Assembly (NCBI GenBank): GCA_029938185.1
Contig: JAOZVK010000039.1
Location: 1 to 20,356 of the forward strand
Origin: Bacteroidales bacterium
Lineage (GTDB): Bacteria > Bacteroidota > Bacteroidia > Bacteroidales > JAOZVK01
Length of the DNA: 20,356 bases
Reading direction: 5' to 3'
Shown here: one piece after another, positions 1 through 7,137 of the stretch
How positions within the stretch are numbered: the first letter of the stretch is position 1
How the letters are laid out: the number at the start of each line of letters is the position of its first letter
Position numbers and translations under genes: made by a program
The notes under the pieces: generated by a model
What the model was told of the DNA's origin: nothing
What the model saw: only the letters and a program-made list of their open reading frames with translations
Databases searched by the model: none

Positions 1-184
1 AATAACTTTCTAATACTGATAAAAATAATGATTTTCCAAACCTGCGTGGACGTATCAGAAATAAAAAGTCTGGCGAATCTTCTATTAATTCTATAAATTT
101 TGTTTTATCAATATAGAAATAATTTGCTGTTTGGATTTTTTTAAAATCAGTAGTTCCGTATGGTATTTTTTTTATTTTTTGCAT
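1..184 (-). CDS. AAA-ATPase-like (DUF1703-type) protein, N-terminal fragment
   Basis: This is the first 61 codons of a gene that runs off the left edge; the ATG is at 184-182. The frame stays open to the edge and begins MQKIKKIPYGTTDF, followed by a YFYIDKT stretch and then IRPRRFGKS near residues 46-54. That layout (IPYG, then YxDKT, then RPRRFGKS as the Walker A region) is characteristic of the predicted AAA-ATPase family that carries a C-terminal PD-(D/E)XK nuclease-like domain, common in Bacteroidota and often multicopy. The rest of the ATPase and any nuclease domain lie outside the window. The biological role of this family is not established; accessory or mobile-element-linked functions have been suggested. 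The start lies 16 bp to the left of the 104-bp repeat at 201-304, so that repeat forms its upstream region. Family assignment is fairly sure; function is unknown. Confidence 0.8.
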   Translation of the reverse strand, partial: MQKIKKIPYGTTDFKKIQTANYFYIDKTKFIELIEDSPDFLFLIRPRRFGKSLFLSVLESY

Positions 185-200
185 TATATTTTTTAATATT

Positions 201-304
201 AAGTACTGTTACAAAAGTTTTTCGACATTTACTTATTCATAACTTGCTGGTTAAATTGTCTTTGTATTAATGCGTAAGCAACTATAAATAGGTCGAAGAC
301 CTTA
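201..304. repeat. 104-bp direct repeat, left copy
   Basis: This stretch recurs in the same orientation at 20253-20356 with five substitutions (about 95% identity). It begins aagtactgttacaaaag and ends ggtcgaagacctta. The end contains a short hairpin (aggtc, loop gaa, gacct) and overlaps the stop codon of the Fic gene by 3 bp. On the minus strand it occupies the space between the Fic stop and the ATPase start. The right copy likewise sits just upstream of a minus-strand start. I see no long ORF or extended palindrome in it. It could be a recombination site, an intergenic repeat family, or a shared promoter/3'-end module. Confidence 0.9.
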
Positions 305-1033
305 ATTACTAAACAATCGAAGAAAATCTAATTGAGCTTGTTCTACTCTTTGAGCTATAAAAAATATAAAATCCTTGTCATTTTTATGAGCTTTTTCCAA
401 CAAATTTATATATTCCATTCTCAGCACGGGTGGAATTATAGTTATTGGAAACTTGTTTTTTATCAAAATAATATTCATTAATAATCTTGCAATTCTACCA
501 TTTCCATCAATAAATGGATGTACATATACAAAATCTTTATGAATTTGTGCAGCTATTTCAACGGGGTGTTTTTTTGATAAAATATTATTGTATTTTTCAA
601 CAAAATTTTTCATTAAAGAATTAATTTCTTCTGGTCTTGGGAATAAATATTCGGAACCAGAAATAAAAACTCTTACATTTCGATAAAAACCAGCTTGCTC
701 CAAATCTATTGATGAGTAAAATAATTTATGTAAATATTTAATATCCTCTTCAATTATTGTATCTTTTTTGGACAATTTGTAAATTTTATCAAATGCTTTT
801 GCATGCCCAACAGCTTCTAAATGATAACTTAAAGCCTTGCCTCCAATTGTTATTCCGTCTTCAATAATCGCTCTGGTTTCGGATTCAGTTAATGTATTGC
901 CTTCCATAGCATTGGAACTGTATGTTAAGCCTATTTTATAATATTTTCGCAATTCAACAATCTGTGCTTCAGGAAGAGGTCTAATATTATTTATTTTTTG
1001 TTGTAAATTATCTATTTGTTTGTATATGTTCAT
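302..1033 (-). CDS. fic: Fic domain protein (putative AMPylator)
   Basis: Fic proteins usually transfer AMP, or another phosphate-containing group, from a nucleotide to a hydroxyl on a target protein. The catalytic motif HPFIDGNGRIAR is at residues 172-183 and matches HxFx(D/E)GNGRxxR completely, with the catalytic His at 172, so the enzyme looks competent. An inhibitory-helix motif (S/T)xxxE(G/N) is present as SNAMEGN at residues 40-46, N-terminal to the Fic core. This makes it a class II, self-inhibited Fic with no need for a separate antitoxin gene. At 243 residues it is short and lacks the C-terminal winged-helix extension seen in many longer Bacteroidota Fic proteins. The ATG at 1033 fits the family. 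It stands alone: a 600-bp repeat-rich gap lies upstream and the 104-bp repeat downstream. It is not part of the polysaccharide pathway. The target protein is unknown. Confidence 0.93.
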   Translation of the reverse strand: MNIYKQIDNLQQKINNIRPLPEAQIVELRKYYKIGLTYSSNAMEGNTLTESETRAIIEDGITIGGKALSYHLEAVGHAKAFDKIYKLSKKDTIIEEDIKYLHKLFYSSIDLEQAGFYRNVRVFISGSEYLFPRPEEINSLMKNFVEKYNNILSKKHPVEIAAQIHKDFVYVHPFIDGNGRIARLLMNIILIKNKFPITIIPPVLRMEYINLLEKAHKNDKDFIFFIAQRVEQAQLDFLRLFSN

Positions 1034-1101
1034 TTTGGGGATTATTGGACTGCTATGTTTTTGGGTACACGTTTAGTATTGGACATTATTTTATTTTTTT
1101 G

Positions 1102-1119
1102 ACAGGATTTACAGGATTG
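1102..1119. repeat. short tandem repeat of acaggatt
   Basis: Two near-identical 9-bp units (acaggattt then acaggattg) lie just left of the large inverted repeat at 1124-1489. From memory, this doubled motif is common near intergenic repeats in Bacteroidota genomes, but I cannot verify that here. Confidence 0.5.
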
Positions 1120-1123
1120 ATTT

Positions 1124-1489
1124 GGCAAGTTTGATTTTTAATGTTTTTTAGCTAACAGTTTAAAAAACAGAAAAAATTATAAATATACGAGAATAAATGC
1201 CTTTAGGCATGACCTATAGCTAGCCCCCGATGGTAATCGGGGGTAAATATAAATAATATGCTCTCAAATGCCGTAGGCATGGACTATTTGCCTAATTTTA
1301 TGCTGTTTAAAAGGTCATGCCTACGGCATTTTTGGGAAATATTTGCATTTATGTCCACCGATTACCATCGGTGGCATGCCAATAGAACATGCCTAAAGGC
1401 ATTTAATCACTTGCTAATAATTTGTTTATTAAGTCCGAAACTTCAGTTTTTTTAAGTTATAAACTGTTAGGTGGAAATTGAAACTTGCC
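1124..1489. repeat. Nested inverted repeat, about 366 bp (REP/BIME-like or MITE-like)
   Basis: This explains most of the gene-free stretch 1034-1647. Reading inward, four pairs of arms face each other. (1) ggcaagttt with taacagttta at 1124-1162 pairs with taaactgtta and aaacttgcc at 1460-1489. (2) aaatgcctttaggcatg at 1195 pairs with catgcctaaaggcattt ending 1404. (3) A GC-rich hairpin at 1224-1243 pairs with a similar hairpin at 1355-1374. (4) aaatgccgtaggcat at 1266-1280 pairs with its reverse complement at 1317-1331. Arm sets 2 to 4 are also individually palindromic, so both short hairpins and one long cruciform are possible. An outer pair around ttggaca (about 1079) and tgtccaa (about 1532) may extend it. 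No transposase is encoded. The rest of the gap (1034-1101, 1490-1647) is AT-rich with no gene. Confidence 0.85.
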
Positions 1490-1544
1490 ATTTATTTTTT
1501 ATACTGTTACGAAACACCTGATAAACAACACTGTCCAACTTTAC

Positions 1545-1577
1545 ATGAGTAAGCTAAAATCCAAAAACCTTACTCAT
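1545..1577. repeat. Hairpin downstream of the DUF5618-type gene
   Basis: A perfect 9-bp stem (atgagtaag against cttactcat) with a 15-nt loop lies about 70 bp past the stop of the minus-strand gene at 1648-2049. No T-run follows the stem on either strand, so I do not call it a terminator. It may belong to the same repeat-rich block as 1124-1489. Confidence 0.5.
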
Positions 1578-1647
1578 TTTAGTATACACACGAAACATAT
1601 TAATATTTAAGAAGCAAATTTAGAATGTGTTTTTCAAGCATTTGACT

Positions 1648-2049
1648 TTAATTCATTTGTTTATCAATCCATTCAATAATAGACTGGGCAAGAGATAATC
1701 CATTTTTTGAGGTATCAACAAGTAAACTACCATCATATCCACCATATAAATGCAGATAAGAGTAAGCTTCATTAAATTCTTTTAGCTTGGTTTTATTAAT
1801 TTTAGCAAGGTTTTGTTTATAAAAATCAACATTTACAGCTTGCTTTCTTTTACTTTTTTGCTTTGGCATAACAACTCCTTTTTGTCTAAAAAAGTCATTT
1901 AAAGCAATAAGCAAACCGCTGTAGGCTGTGTTACACGCCATACGCACATATTTTGCATCATCATAAAATTTGCCTTCTTTTTTTGCTTTTGTTCGCAAAA
2001 TTTCTTTTGCATTTTCCAAATATCTATATGATTCTTTGTAGGTTTCCAT
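1648..2049 (-). CDS. DUF5618-type small helical protein
   Basis: The predicted product is a 133-residue, mostly alpha-helical protein with no signal peptide or membrane segment. The opening (METYKESYRYLENAKEIL), the middle KYVRMACNTAYSGLLIAL, and the later YLHLYGGYDGS followed by a final EWIDKQ helix match my memory of the DUF5618 family of Bacteroidota. The helical pattern is reminiscent of HEPN-type folds, but I see no RxxxxH catalytic motif, so a nuclease role is not supported. A TTG five codons upstream (2064) would give 138 residues. I prefer the ATG at 2049 because the conserved part begins there. It is isolated by repeat-rich spacers of 220 bp (right) and 614 bp (left), so it is probably expressed separately from the glycan genes. 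Its function is unknown. Confidence 0.75.
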   Translation of the reverse strand: METYKESYRYLENAKEILRTKAKKEGKFYDDAKYVRMACNTAYSGLLIALNDFFRQKGVVMPKQKSKRKQAVNVDFYKQNLAKINKTKLKEFNEAYSYLHLYGGYDGSLLVDTSKNGLSLAQSIIEWIDKQMN

Positions 2050-2188
2050 ATGTTTTAATTTCAAATAGCTTATTAAGTAAGTTTAAAATTAAAGTTAAAG
2101 TTTGCTTACGCTTGATAAACAGTATAATGTAAAAAATAAAAGTGTTATTTTTATTACTCTACATTACATTTTTTCTAAAAGTAATTTC

Positions 2189-2230
2189 AATGTAAGTCTG
2201 AAAGGCTTTACATTAGCATGGGCAACGCCC
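2189..2230. repeat. REP-like pair of hairpins
   Basis: The 220-bp spacer 2050-2269 contains two adjacent palindromes. One is aatgtaagtc...ggctttacatt at 2189-2214 (about 10 paired bases including G-T pairs, 5-nt loop). The other is gggc-aac-gccc at 2220-2230, extendable outwards through catg/tgtg. They lie about 40 bp past the stop of the O-antigen ligase-type gene, so they could stabilise or end its transcript, but no clear T-run follows. The rest of the spacer is AT-rich and I see no gene in it. The motif resembles short repeats I recall from other Bacteroidota genomes. Confidence 0.6.
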
Positions 2231-2269
2231 TGTGGCTGTATGCGATTAAATTAATATTCCAAAAAATAT

Positions 2270-3583
2270 TTATATTTCGATAATCTGACTTTTGTTATCA
2301 TTAACAAAAATATAAAAATTTAAAAAAAAAGTAAAAAATAAAATTCCTGCAAAAGTATTAAGCATAGTTTCAAACAAAAAATTAACGCCAACTATAATGA
2401 TAAACCCTATATACAATAATCTAAAATCATTACGAACTATCTTGAGAGGATATATCATAATAAAAAGTAAAAGCAAAAAACCAATAACTCCATGTCCTAC
2501 AAATGTTTCTAAATATTGATTATGACAATTAAGTTGTTTATCAGTAATTACTTTATTTCTTTTATCACTAGCTAATTCTTTCATTAACTCATCTTTTACA
2601 TCACCTGTTCCTACACCGTAAATAAAATTTTGCTTAATTAGTTTTAAGGAGTTATTCCATAAAACAAATCTTGCACTAACACTATAACGTGGTATCTTAT
2701 CTTTTTTATAATTTGTTATCTCATTCCATGTTCCTTTTACTCTGGGATTTATAAATATAATTATTGCTAATATTATTAAAAAAAATACAGAAACAAATTT
2801 TATAATTTTTGATTTACTATTTTTAACAAATAAAATTAAGCCTGCTGCTAAGATTATAAAAAGAACTATTAAAGCTGCTTTTGAAGATAACAAAACAACG
2901 ATAAAAATAAAGAATAAAAATATGAATATATAAAGCCTCTTAAAGAAATTATTATTATATTCCTTATTTTTAAGTATAAAATAAAGAAAAAATAAAGACA
3001 TACATAAAAAAGCACTAAAATATGTTGGGTGATGAAATAAAGATAGTTCCGTATAAAAAAAATAATTCCCACCATATATAATTGAGTTAAAAAAGGTATA
3101 ATTATTTCCTTTTAGAACAACTGCATCAAAAAGCATTTTTCCATCTTCAAATGAGATTGATTTATATAATGCTCCTATGATACACATTATTGAAGCAAAA
3201 AAATTCCCCCATATAAAAAACTTCAAAATATTTATCTTATTTTTAATTATTAACTTATTTGCACCTAGAAATAAAACCGGAAAGGCTAACAAAGAGAGCT
3301 TTTCTTCAACAATTGATAAACCACTCTTTATATTGTTTGTCCATAATAAACCCATCGGTACTAAAATAAAAAATAATATTGAAGCTATAAAATATATTTT
3401 TTTATCAGTACTTACTTCTTTAAATTTTCTAATAAGCCCACCTTCTATAAACATAAAAATAGCCCATAGGATAATAAAAGGTGGTATATATTCTATATAA
3501 AGAGGTATGTTAAATACTATTATATAAACTATATATAGGTTTATTTTGTGTTTTGTTAAATATTTAGATATAGGAGGTAACAT
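2270..3583 (-). CDS. O-antigen ligase / polymerase family membrane protein (Wzy_C/WaaL type)
   Basis: The product is a 437-residue polytopic inner-membrane protein with about 10-12 hydrophobic segments. Family marks are HHPTYFS at residues 184-190, a SSKAAL stretch after a long hydrophobic run (233-238), a large periplasmic-type loop ending SARFVLW...IYGVGTGDV (303-329), and HNQYLETFVGHG at 354-365. The HNxYL pattern in the last big loop is typical of PF04932 proteins, which either transfer finished O-antigen onto lipid A-core (WaaL) or polymerise repeat units. Because a separate Wzy candidate exists at 16738-17994, I favour a ligase or a second polymerase. The start is 3 bp from the stop of the class I aminotransferase, so the two are cotranscribed. 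Sequence alone does not separate ligase from polymerase. Confidence 0.85.
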   Translation of the reverse strand: MLPPISKYLTKHKINLYIVYIIVFNIPLYIEYIPPFIILWAIFMFIEGGLIRKFKEVSTDKKIYFIASILFFILVPMGLLWTNNIKSGLSIVEEKLSLLAFPVLFLGANKLIIKNKINILKFFIWGNFFASIMCIIGALYKSISFEDGKMLFDAVVLKGNNYTFFNSIIYGGNYFFYTELSLFHHPTYFSAFLCMSLFFLYFILKNKEYNNNFFKRLYIFIFLFFIFIVVLLSSKAALIVLFIILAAGLILFVKNSKSKIIKFVSVFFLIILAIIIFINPRVKGTWNEITNYKKDKIPRYSVSARFVLWNNSLKLIKQNFIYGVGTGDVKDELMKELASDKRNKVITDKQLNCHNQYLETFVGHGVIGFLLLLFIMIYPLKIVRNDFRLLYIGFIIIVGVNFLFETMLNTFAGILFFTFFLNFYIFVNDNKSQIIEI

Positions 3584-3586
3584 ATT

Positions 3587-4753
3587 TTATAATTTAGCTA
3601 AAAGTAATTCTTTAACTTTCAGAAGAGTTTCTTTCTTCTTACAAAATGTAAACCTTACTTGTGTTTTTCCTTTTTTAGGAATTGAGTAAAACGAAAATCC
3701 GGGAACTGTTGCCACTCTGGTTTTTAACAATAACTTCTTACTAAAATCAAAATCATCTTTTGCACTTAATTTGGGAATCAACTTTTCAATATCAGCCATA
3801 ATATAATATGCACCTTTGGGTAAGAATGGGTTAAAGCCTGCATTCGTAAGAGCATCGAATAATATTTTTCTTGCTTCAAAATATCGCTTTTGTAAAGCTA
3901 AATAATAATCATCAGGAAAAGCTAATGCTACAGCCGAAGCATGTTGCAATGGTGTTGGTGCACCAACAGTGAGAAAATCATGAACTTTTCTTATCCGCTC
4001 AGTAATTTTTGGAGATGCAATCGCCCAGCCAACTCGCCATCCAGTTACCGAATATGTTTTTGAAACAGAATTTATTGTAATAGTTCTGTTTTGCATTCCT
4101 TCAATAGATGCTAAAGAGATATGTTTTTCTCCATCATATGTAATATGCTCATAAATTTCATCAGTTATTGCATAAACATCCCATTTTATACACAAATCTC
4201 TAATAGTTTCAAGTTCTTTTAATGAAAAAACTTTTCCAGTAGGATTATTGGGAGTATTTATTATTATTGCTTTTGTTTTTTTATTAAATGCTTTTTCAAG
4301 TTCTTCAATATCAAAATTCCATTCAGGAGCATGCAATGTTACATATCTTGGTGTAGCACCCGACAAAATACCATCAGGTCCATAATTTTCATAAAAAGGT
4401 TCAAAAATAATTATCTCATCTCCTTGATTAATTATAGCTTTTAGTGTGGCTATCATAGCCTCAGTAGCACCGCATGTTACAGTTATATCTTCTTCAGGAT
4501 TGCATTTGATTTTATTATATTCAAATGCTTTTTTTGTGATTGCCGCACGAAGTTCGGGTTCACCATATGTTACAGGATACTGATTCCAACCATCTTGTAT
4601 GGCTTTAATTGCAGCTTGTTTAATTTCCTCTGGACTATCAAAATCAGGAAACCCTTGTGATAGGTTTAAACCATCAACGGAGTCGCTAATTCTTGTCATT
4701 TCTCGGATGATTGACTCTGTGAACATCTCTGTAATTCTTGATAACTCTTTCAT
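3587..4753 (-). CDS. PLP-dependent class I/II aminotransferase (aspartate/methionine type)
   Basis: A fold-type I PLP aminotransferase of 388 residues, the normal family length. It has LSQGFPDFD at 31-39, NTPNNPTGK at 166-174, the DEIY motif at 198-201, and the PLP lysine K232 in SVSKTYSVTGWR. A conserved arginine for the substrate carboxylate appears near the C-terminus (RFTF, about residue 367). The GFPDFD opening and overall pattern fit the branch that includes methionine aminotransferase YbdL and kynurenine aminotransferases, which act on free amino acids. It is thus probably not a nucleotide-sugar enzyme, unlike the DegT enzyme upstream. A probable terminator lies 12 bp upstream of the ATG, separating it from the main glycan operon, while the ligase gene follows after 3 bp. 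The exact substrate cannot be read from the sequence. Confidence 0.9.
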   Translation of the reverse strand: MKELSRITEMFTESIIREMTRISDSVDGLNLSQGFPDFDSPEEIKQAAIKAIQDGWNQYPVTYGEPELRAAITKKAFEYNKIKCNPEEDITVTCGATEAMIATLKAIINQGDEIIIFEPFYENYGPDGILSGATPRYVTLHAPEWNFDIEELEKAFNKKTKAIIINTPNNPTGKVFSLKELETIRDLCIKWDVYAITDEIYEHITYDGEKHISLASIEGMQNRTITINSVSKTYSVTGWRVGWAIASPKITERIRKVHDFLTVGAPTPLQHASAVALAFPDDYYLALQKRYFEARKILFDALTNAGFNPFLPKGAYYIMADIEKLIPKLSAKDDFDFSKKLLLKTRVATVPGFSFYSIPKKGKTQVRFTFCKKKETLLKVKELLLAKL

Positions 4754-4765
4754 TTTTTTTGTATT

Positions 4766-4799
4766 AAAAAAAATACTATCTTTTTATTTAAGATAGTAT
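4766..4799 (-). terminator. Probable intrinsic terminator of the main glycan operon
   Basis: On the minus strand a perfect 10-bp stem (atactatctt, 7-nt loop, aagatagtat; 4799-4773) is followed directly by seven T residues (4772-4766). The stem is A+T-rich, so it is weaker than a textbook example, but the geometry is right. It lies between the DegT gene and the class I aminotransferase and would end the long operon. Alternatively it could be a leader hairpin for the aminotransferase, whose ATG is 12 bp further on. Confidence 0.55.
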
Positions 4800-4809
4800 C
4801 TATTATTAA

Positions 4810-5033
4810 AGAAATTTAATATTATTGTTATGGCTTGATAGTGTTTACATAAAACATGGCATGTTTCATATTTCAAATAAATTATATTTTTTCAGCCACA
4901 GCGTGGCAAAAGTATGGTAGTAACCATTTTAACTCATATGCTTAAAGTTCCGTAGGAACGATATCGTGTAACATGTCTGTAATATTAATTTTGTATAAAT
5001 ACTATCAAGCCACAACAGAAATTTAATATTATT
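4810..5033. mobile_element. MITE-like element (190 bp) with terminal inverted repeats and 17-bp flanking direct repeat
   Basis: An identical 17-mer (agaaatttaatattatt) is at 4810-4826 and 5017-5033. Exactly between the two copies, the 190 bp at 4827-5016 starts and ends with 28-bp imperfect inverted repeats (24/28 matches), core tggcttgatagt at 4831-4842 and actatcaagcca at 5001-5012. Inside are three smaller palindromes: gccac/gtggc at 4895-4907, atggt/accat at 4914-4927 and gttcc/ggaac at 4947-4959. There is no room for a transposase, so it would be non-autonomous. The right 17-mer overlaps the DegT stop codon. Flanking repeats that abut the inverted repeats are what a target-site duplication looks like, though 17 bp is long for one. 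Confidence 0.7.
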
Positions 5034-6135
5034 TATTATAAAAATCTTTTACAACTTTTATTACATAATCAATCTCATCATTGCCTATTTCAACATTCAT
5101 TGGTAACGAACAAACTTCACGGCTAATTGCTTCAGTAACTGGAAATCCTTTATCTTCAAGTTTTAGTTTTTCGTGTTTATAGTAAGGTTTTCTAAATTGA
5201 GTCAGTACTTCTATTCCATTTTCTTTCAAGAAATTTGAAAATTCATCGCCATGTTTTGATCTAAGTGTATAGTTCTGGTAAATATGATCAAAGCCATCTT
5301 TATTATAATGAGGAAGTAGTAAATCATCAATATGAGACAAAGCATCATGGTATTTTTGCGCAATTTCTTTTCTTCTTTTAATCCATTCAGGTAAATATTT
5401 TAATTTTACATCAAGAAAGGCTGCTTGCATATTATCTAAGAGACAGGTATATCCATGTCCGTGATACTCTCCTGTTTCTCTTTCCTCACCATTAAACCTC
5501 ATTCTAAGTGCATATTCATATAATTCTTTATCATTTGTAGTAATGGCTCCTCCATCACCATATCCACCTAGTATTTTAAATGGGTAAAAGCTAAAACATC
5601 CTGTTAAACCTATTGAGCCGGCACCTTTTCCATTTATACTTGAGCCTAAACTTTGACATGCATCTTCTATAACAATAAGCTTATGTTTTTCTGCAATTTC
5701 CATTATTTTTGTCATATCAGCCATTATTCCACTAAGATGAACGGGCATTATCCCTTTAGTTTTATTAGTAATATTTTCTTCTAATTGAGATACATCAATA
5801 TTAAAATCTTCAGTTACATCAACAAGAACTGGTGTTGCTCCTACATTAACAATAGCAGAACATGATGCTACAAATGTATGAGATGGAACAATTACTTCAT
5901 CACCTGCTCCAATTCCAGCAGCTCTCAATGAAAGATGCAAAGCATCATAGCCGCTATTTACTCCTATTGCATATTTTGTTCCTACAAATTTAGCAAGGTT
6001 TTTTTCAAATGATTTTAAGTGACCTCTATCAATTAAATCTCCTTTTGACATTACATCATAATATGCAGCATCAATCTCTTCTTTTATCATTCCATATAAT
6101 CTTGCTGGATCAACAAATCTTACTTTATTTATCAT
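5029..6135 (-). CDS. DegT/DnrJ/EryC1/StrS family sugar aminotransferase
   Basis: A PLP enzyme that aminates a keto group on a nucleotide-linked sugar, usually with glutamate as donor. It has 368 residues, normal for the family. Visible marks are GVNSGYDALHLSL at 58-70 (cofactor phosphate region), GDEVIVPSHTFVA at 78-90, the PLP-ring aspartate in IEDACQSLG (156-164), and the PLP lysine K187 in FSFYPFKILGGYGDGG. The family includes C-3 aminotransferases such as WbpE, FdtB and QdtB, and C-4 enzymes. With WbpI- and WbpG-like proteins in the same operon, a WbpE-like role (3-amino group of a UDP-GlcNAc-derived uronic acid) is plausible. It follows E1 beta by 9 bp, so it might instead act on the product of the E1 pair. 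Regiochemistry cannot be read from the sequence. Confidence 0.93.
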   Translation of the reverse strand: MINKVRFVDPARLYGMIKEEIDAAYYDVMSKGDLIDRGHLKSFEKNLAKFVGTKYAIGVNSGYDALHLSLRAAGIGAGDEVIVPSHTFVASCSAIVNVGATPVLVDVTEDFNIDVSQLEENITNKTKGIMPVHLSGIMADMTKIMEIAEKHKLIVIEDACQSLGSSINGKGAGSIGLTGCFSFYPFKILGGYGDGGAITTNDKELYEYALRMRFNGEERETGEYHGHGYTCLLDNMQAAFLDVKLKYLPEWIKRRKEIAQKYHDALSHIDDLLLPHYNKDGFDHIYQNYTLRSKHGDEFSNFLKENGIEVLTQFRKPYYKHEKLKLEDKGFPVTEAISREVCSLPMNVEIGNDEIDYVIKVVKDFYNK

Positions 6136-6144
6136 CGTATAATT

Positions 6145-7137
6145 CTATTTATAGTTAACTACTTTTTTTATTGCTTCAATAATATTATCCGAATTTATGT
6201 AATATGCTTTTTCTAATTCAGAACTTGCGGGTGCAGGAATATCTGGTAATGTAACTCTTTCAATTGGAGCTTTTAAATATTTAAAAGCTTTTTGAGCAAC
6301 AATTGCTGCAATTTCAGCAGCAAAACTACCTGTACGCCATGAACCATCAGCAATTACAAGTTTTCCAGTTTTTTTTACAGAATTTAAAATAATATCTTCA
6401 TCTAATGGTTTTATTGTTCTTATATCAATAAACTCAACATTAATTCCTTTATTTTTAAGTTCATCAGTTGCTTTTTGAGCTTCTACAGCCATGTAAGAAA
6501 AAGAAACAAGAGTTATATCGTTGCCTTCATTTCTAATTGTCCCTTTACCAAAAGGTATTTCATATATTTCATTTGGGACATTGCTCTCTTGTCCATAAAT
6601 CCATCTATCATCAATAAATACAACAGGATTAGGATCTTTTATTGCACTTATTAATAGCCCCTTAACATCGTATGCTGTTGAAGGAGCAATAACTTTAAGT
6701 CCGGGAATATGTGCAAAAAGAGAATGTAAGGCTTGAGAATGTTGAGCTGCCTGTTCTCCTCCACGATTTACTATTGGCCAAATAACTAATGGTACTGAGG
6801 CTCTTCCTCCGTTCATATAATACCAATTAGCTGCTTGATTAATTATTGGATCAAATGCATATAGCATAAAATCAACTCGAGGATGAACTACTATTGGTTT
6901 CATACCTGCAATTGCTGCGCCAACTGCACTACCTGTAATTGCATTTTCGGATACTGGTGTATCAATAACCCGCTCTTCACCAAATTCTTCAATAAGTCCA
7001 GTACATGTATTACCTACATACCAAGGACTTTCAACTCCTTGTCCTATTACAAAAACACTTTCATCAATTTCCATCATTTGTTTGATTGCTTCATTAACAG
7101 CCAAACTGTATGTAAGTTTTCTATTATTTATAGACAT
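6145..7137 (-). CDS. 2-oxoacid dehydrogenase E1 beta-like subunit (TPP enzyme)
   Basis: A 330-residue protein with the transketolase pyrimidine-binding domain followed by the transketolase C-terminal domain, as in beta subunits of pyruvate, acetoin and branched-chain oxoacid dehydrogenases. The glutamate expected to activate the TPP aminopyrimidine is E64 in DTPVSENAITG (59-69). Other family blocks are INQAANWYYMNGG, QHSQALHSLFAHIPGLKV and the C-terminal IDIRTIKPLDED. Differences from housekeeping E1 beta are visible: GQGVESPWY where the usual block is GEDVG followed by Gly-rich sequence, and SWRTGSFAAEI near the end. Its start overlaps the E1 alpha gene by 14 bp, so the two are translationally coupled and surely form one alpha2beta2 enzyme. 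No E2 (lipoyl) or E3 gene is in the window. The glycan context suggests a non-PDH role. Confidence 0.92.
   Translation of the reverse strand: MSINNRKLTYSLAVNEAIKQMMEIDESVFVIGQGVESPWYVGNTCTGLIEEFGEERVIDTPVSENAITGSAVGAAIAGMKPIVVHPRVDFMLYAFDPIINQAANWYYMNGGRASVPLVIWPIVNRGGEQAAQHSQALHSLFAHIPGLKVIAPSTAYDVKGLLISAIKDPNPVVFIDDRWIYGQESNVPNEIYEIPFGKGTIRNEGNDITLVSFSYMAVEAQKATDELKNKGINVEFIDIRTIKPLDEDIILNSVKKTGKLVIADGSWRTGSFAAEIAAIVAQKAFKYLKAPIERVTLPDIPAPASSELEKAYYINSDNIIEAIKKVVNYK

Noticed and set aside
1258..1455. Plus-strand open frame of 65 codons
   Set aside because: It lies wholly inside the nested inverted repeat, and its composition follows the palindromes rather than any protein family.
1545..1577. 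Intrinsic terminator for the DUF5618-type gene
   Set aside because: The stem is perfect but no T-run follows on either strand.
2869..3075. Minus-strand open frame inside the ligase-type gene
   Set aside because: It is an out-of-frame shadow of a hydrophobic, AT-rich membrane gene.
4827..5016. CRISPR remnant, because the end sequence recurs
   Set aside because: Only two copies exist and they are inverted, not direct, repeats; there are no spacers of regular length.
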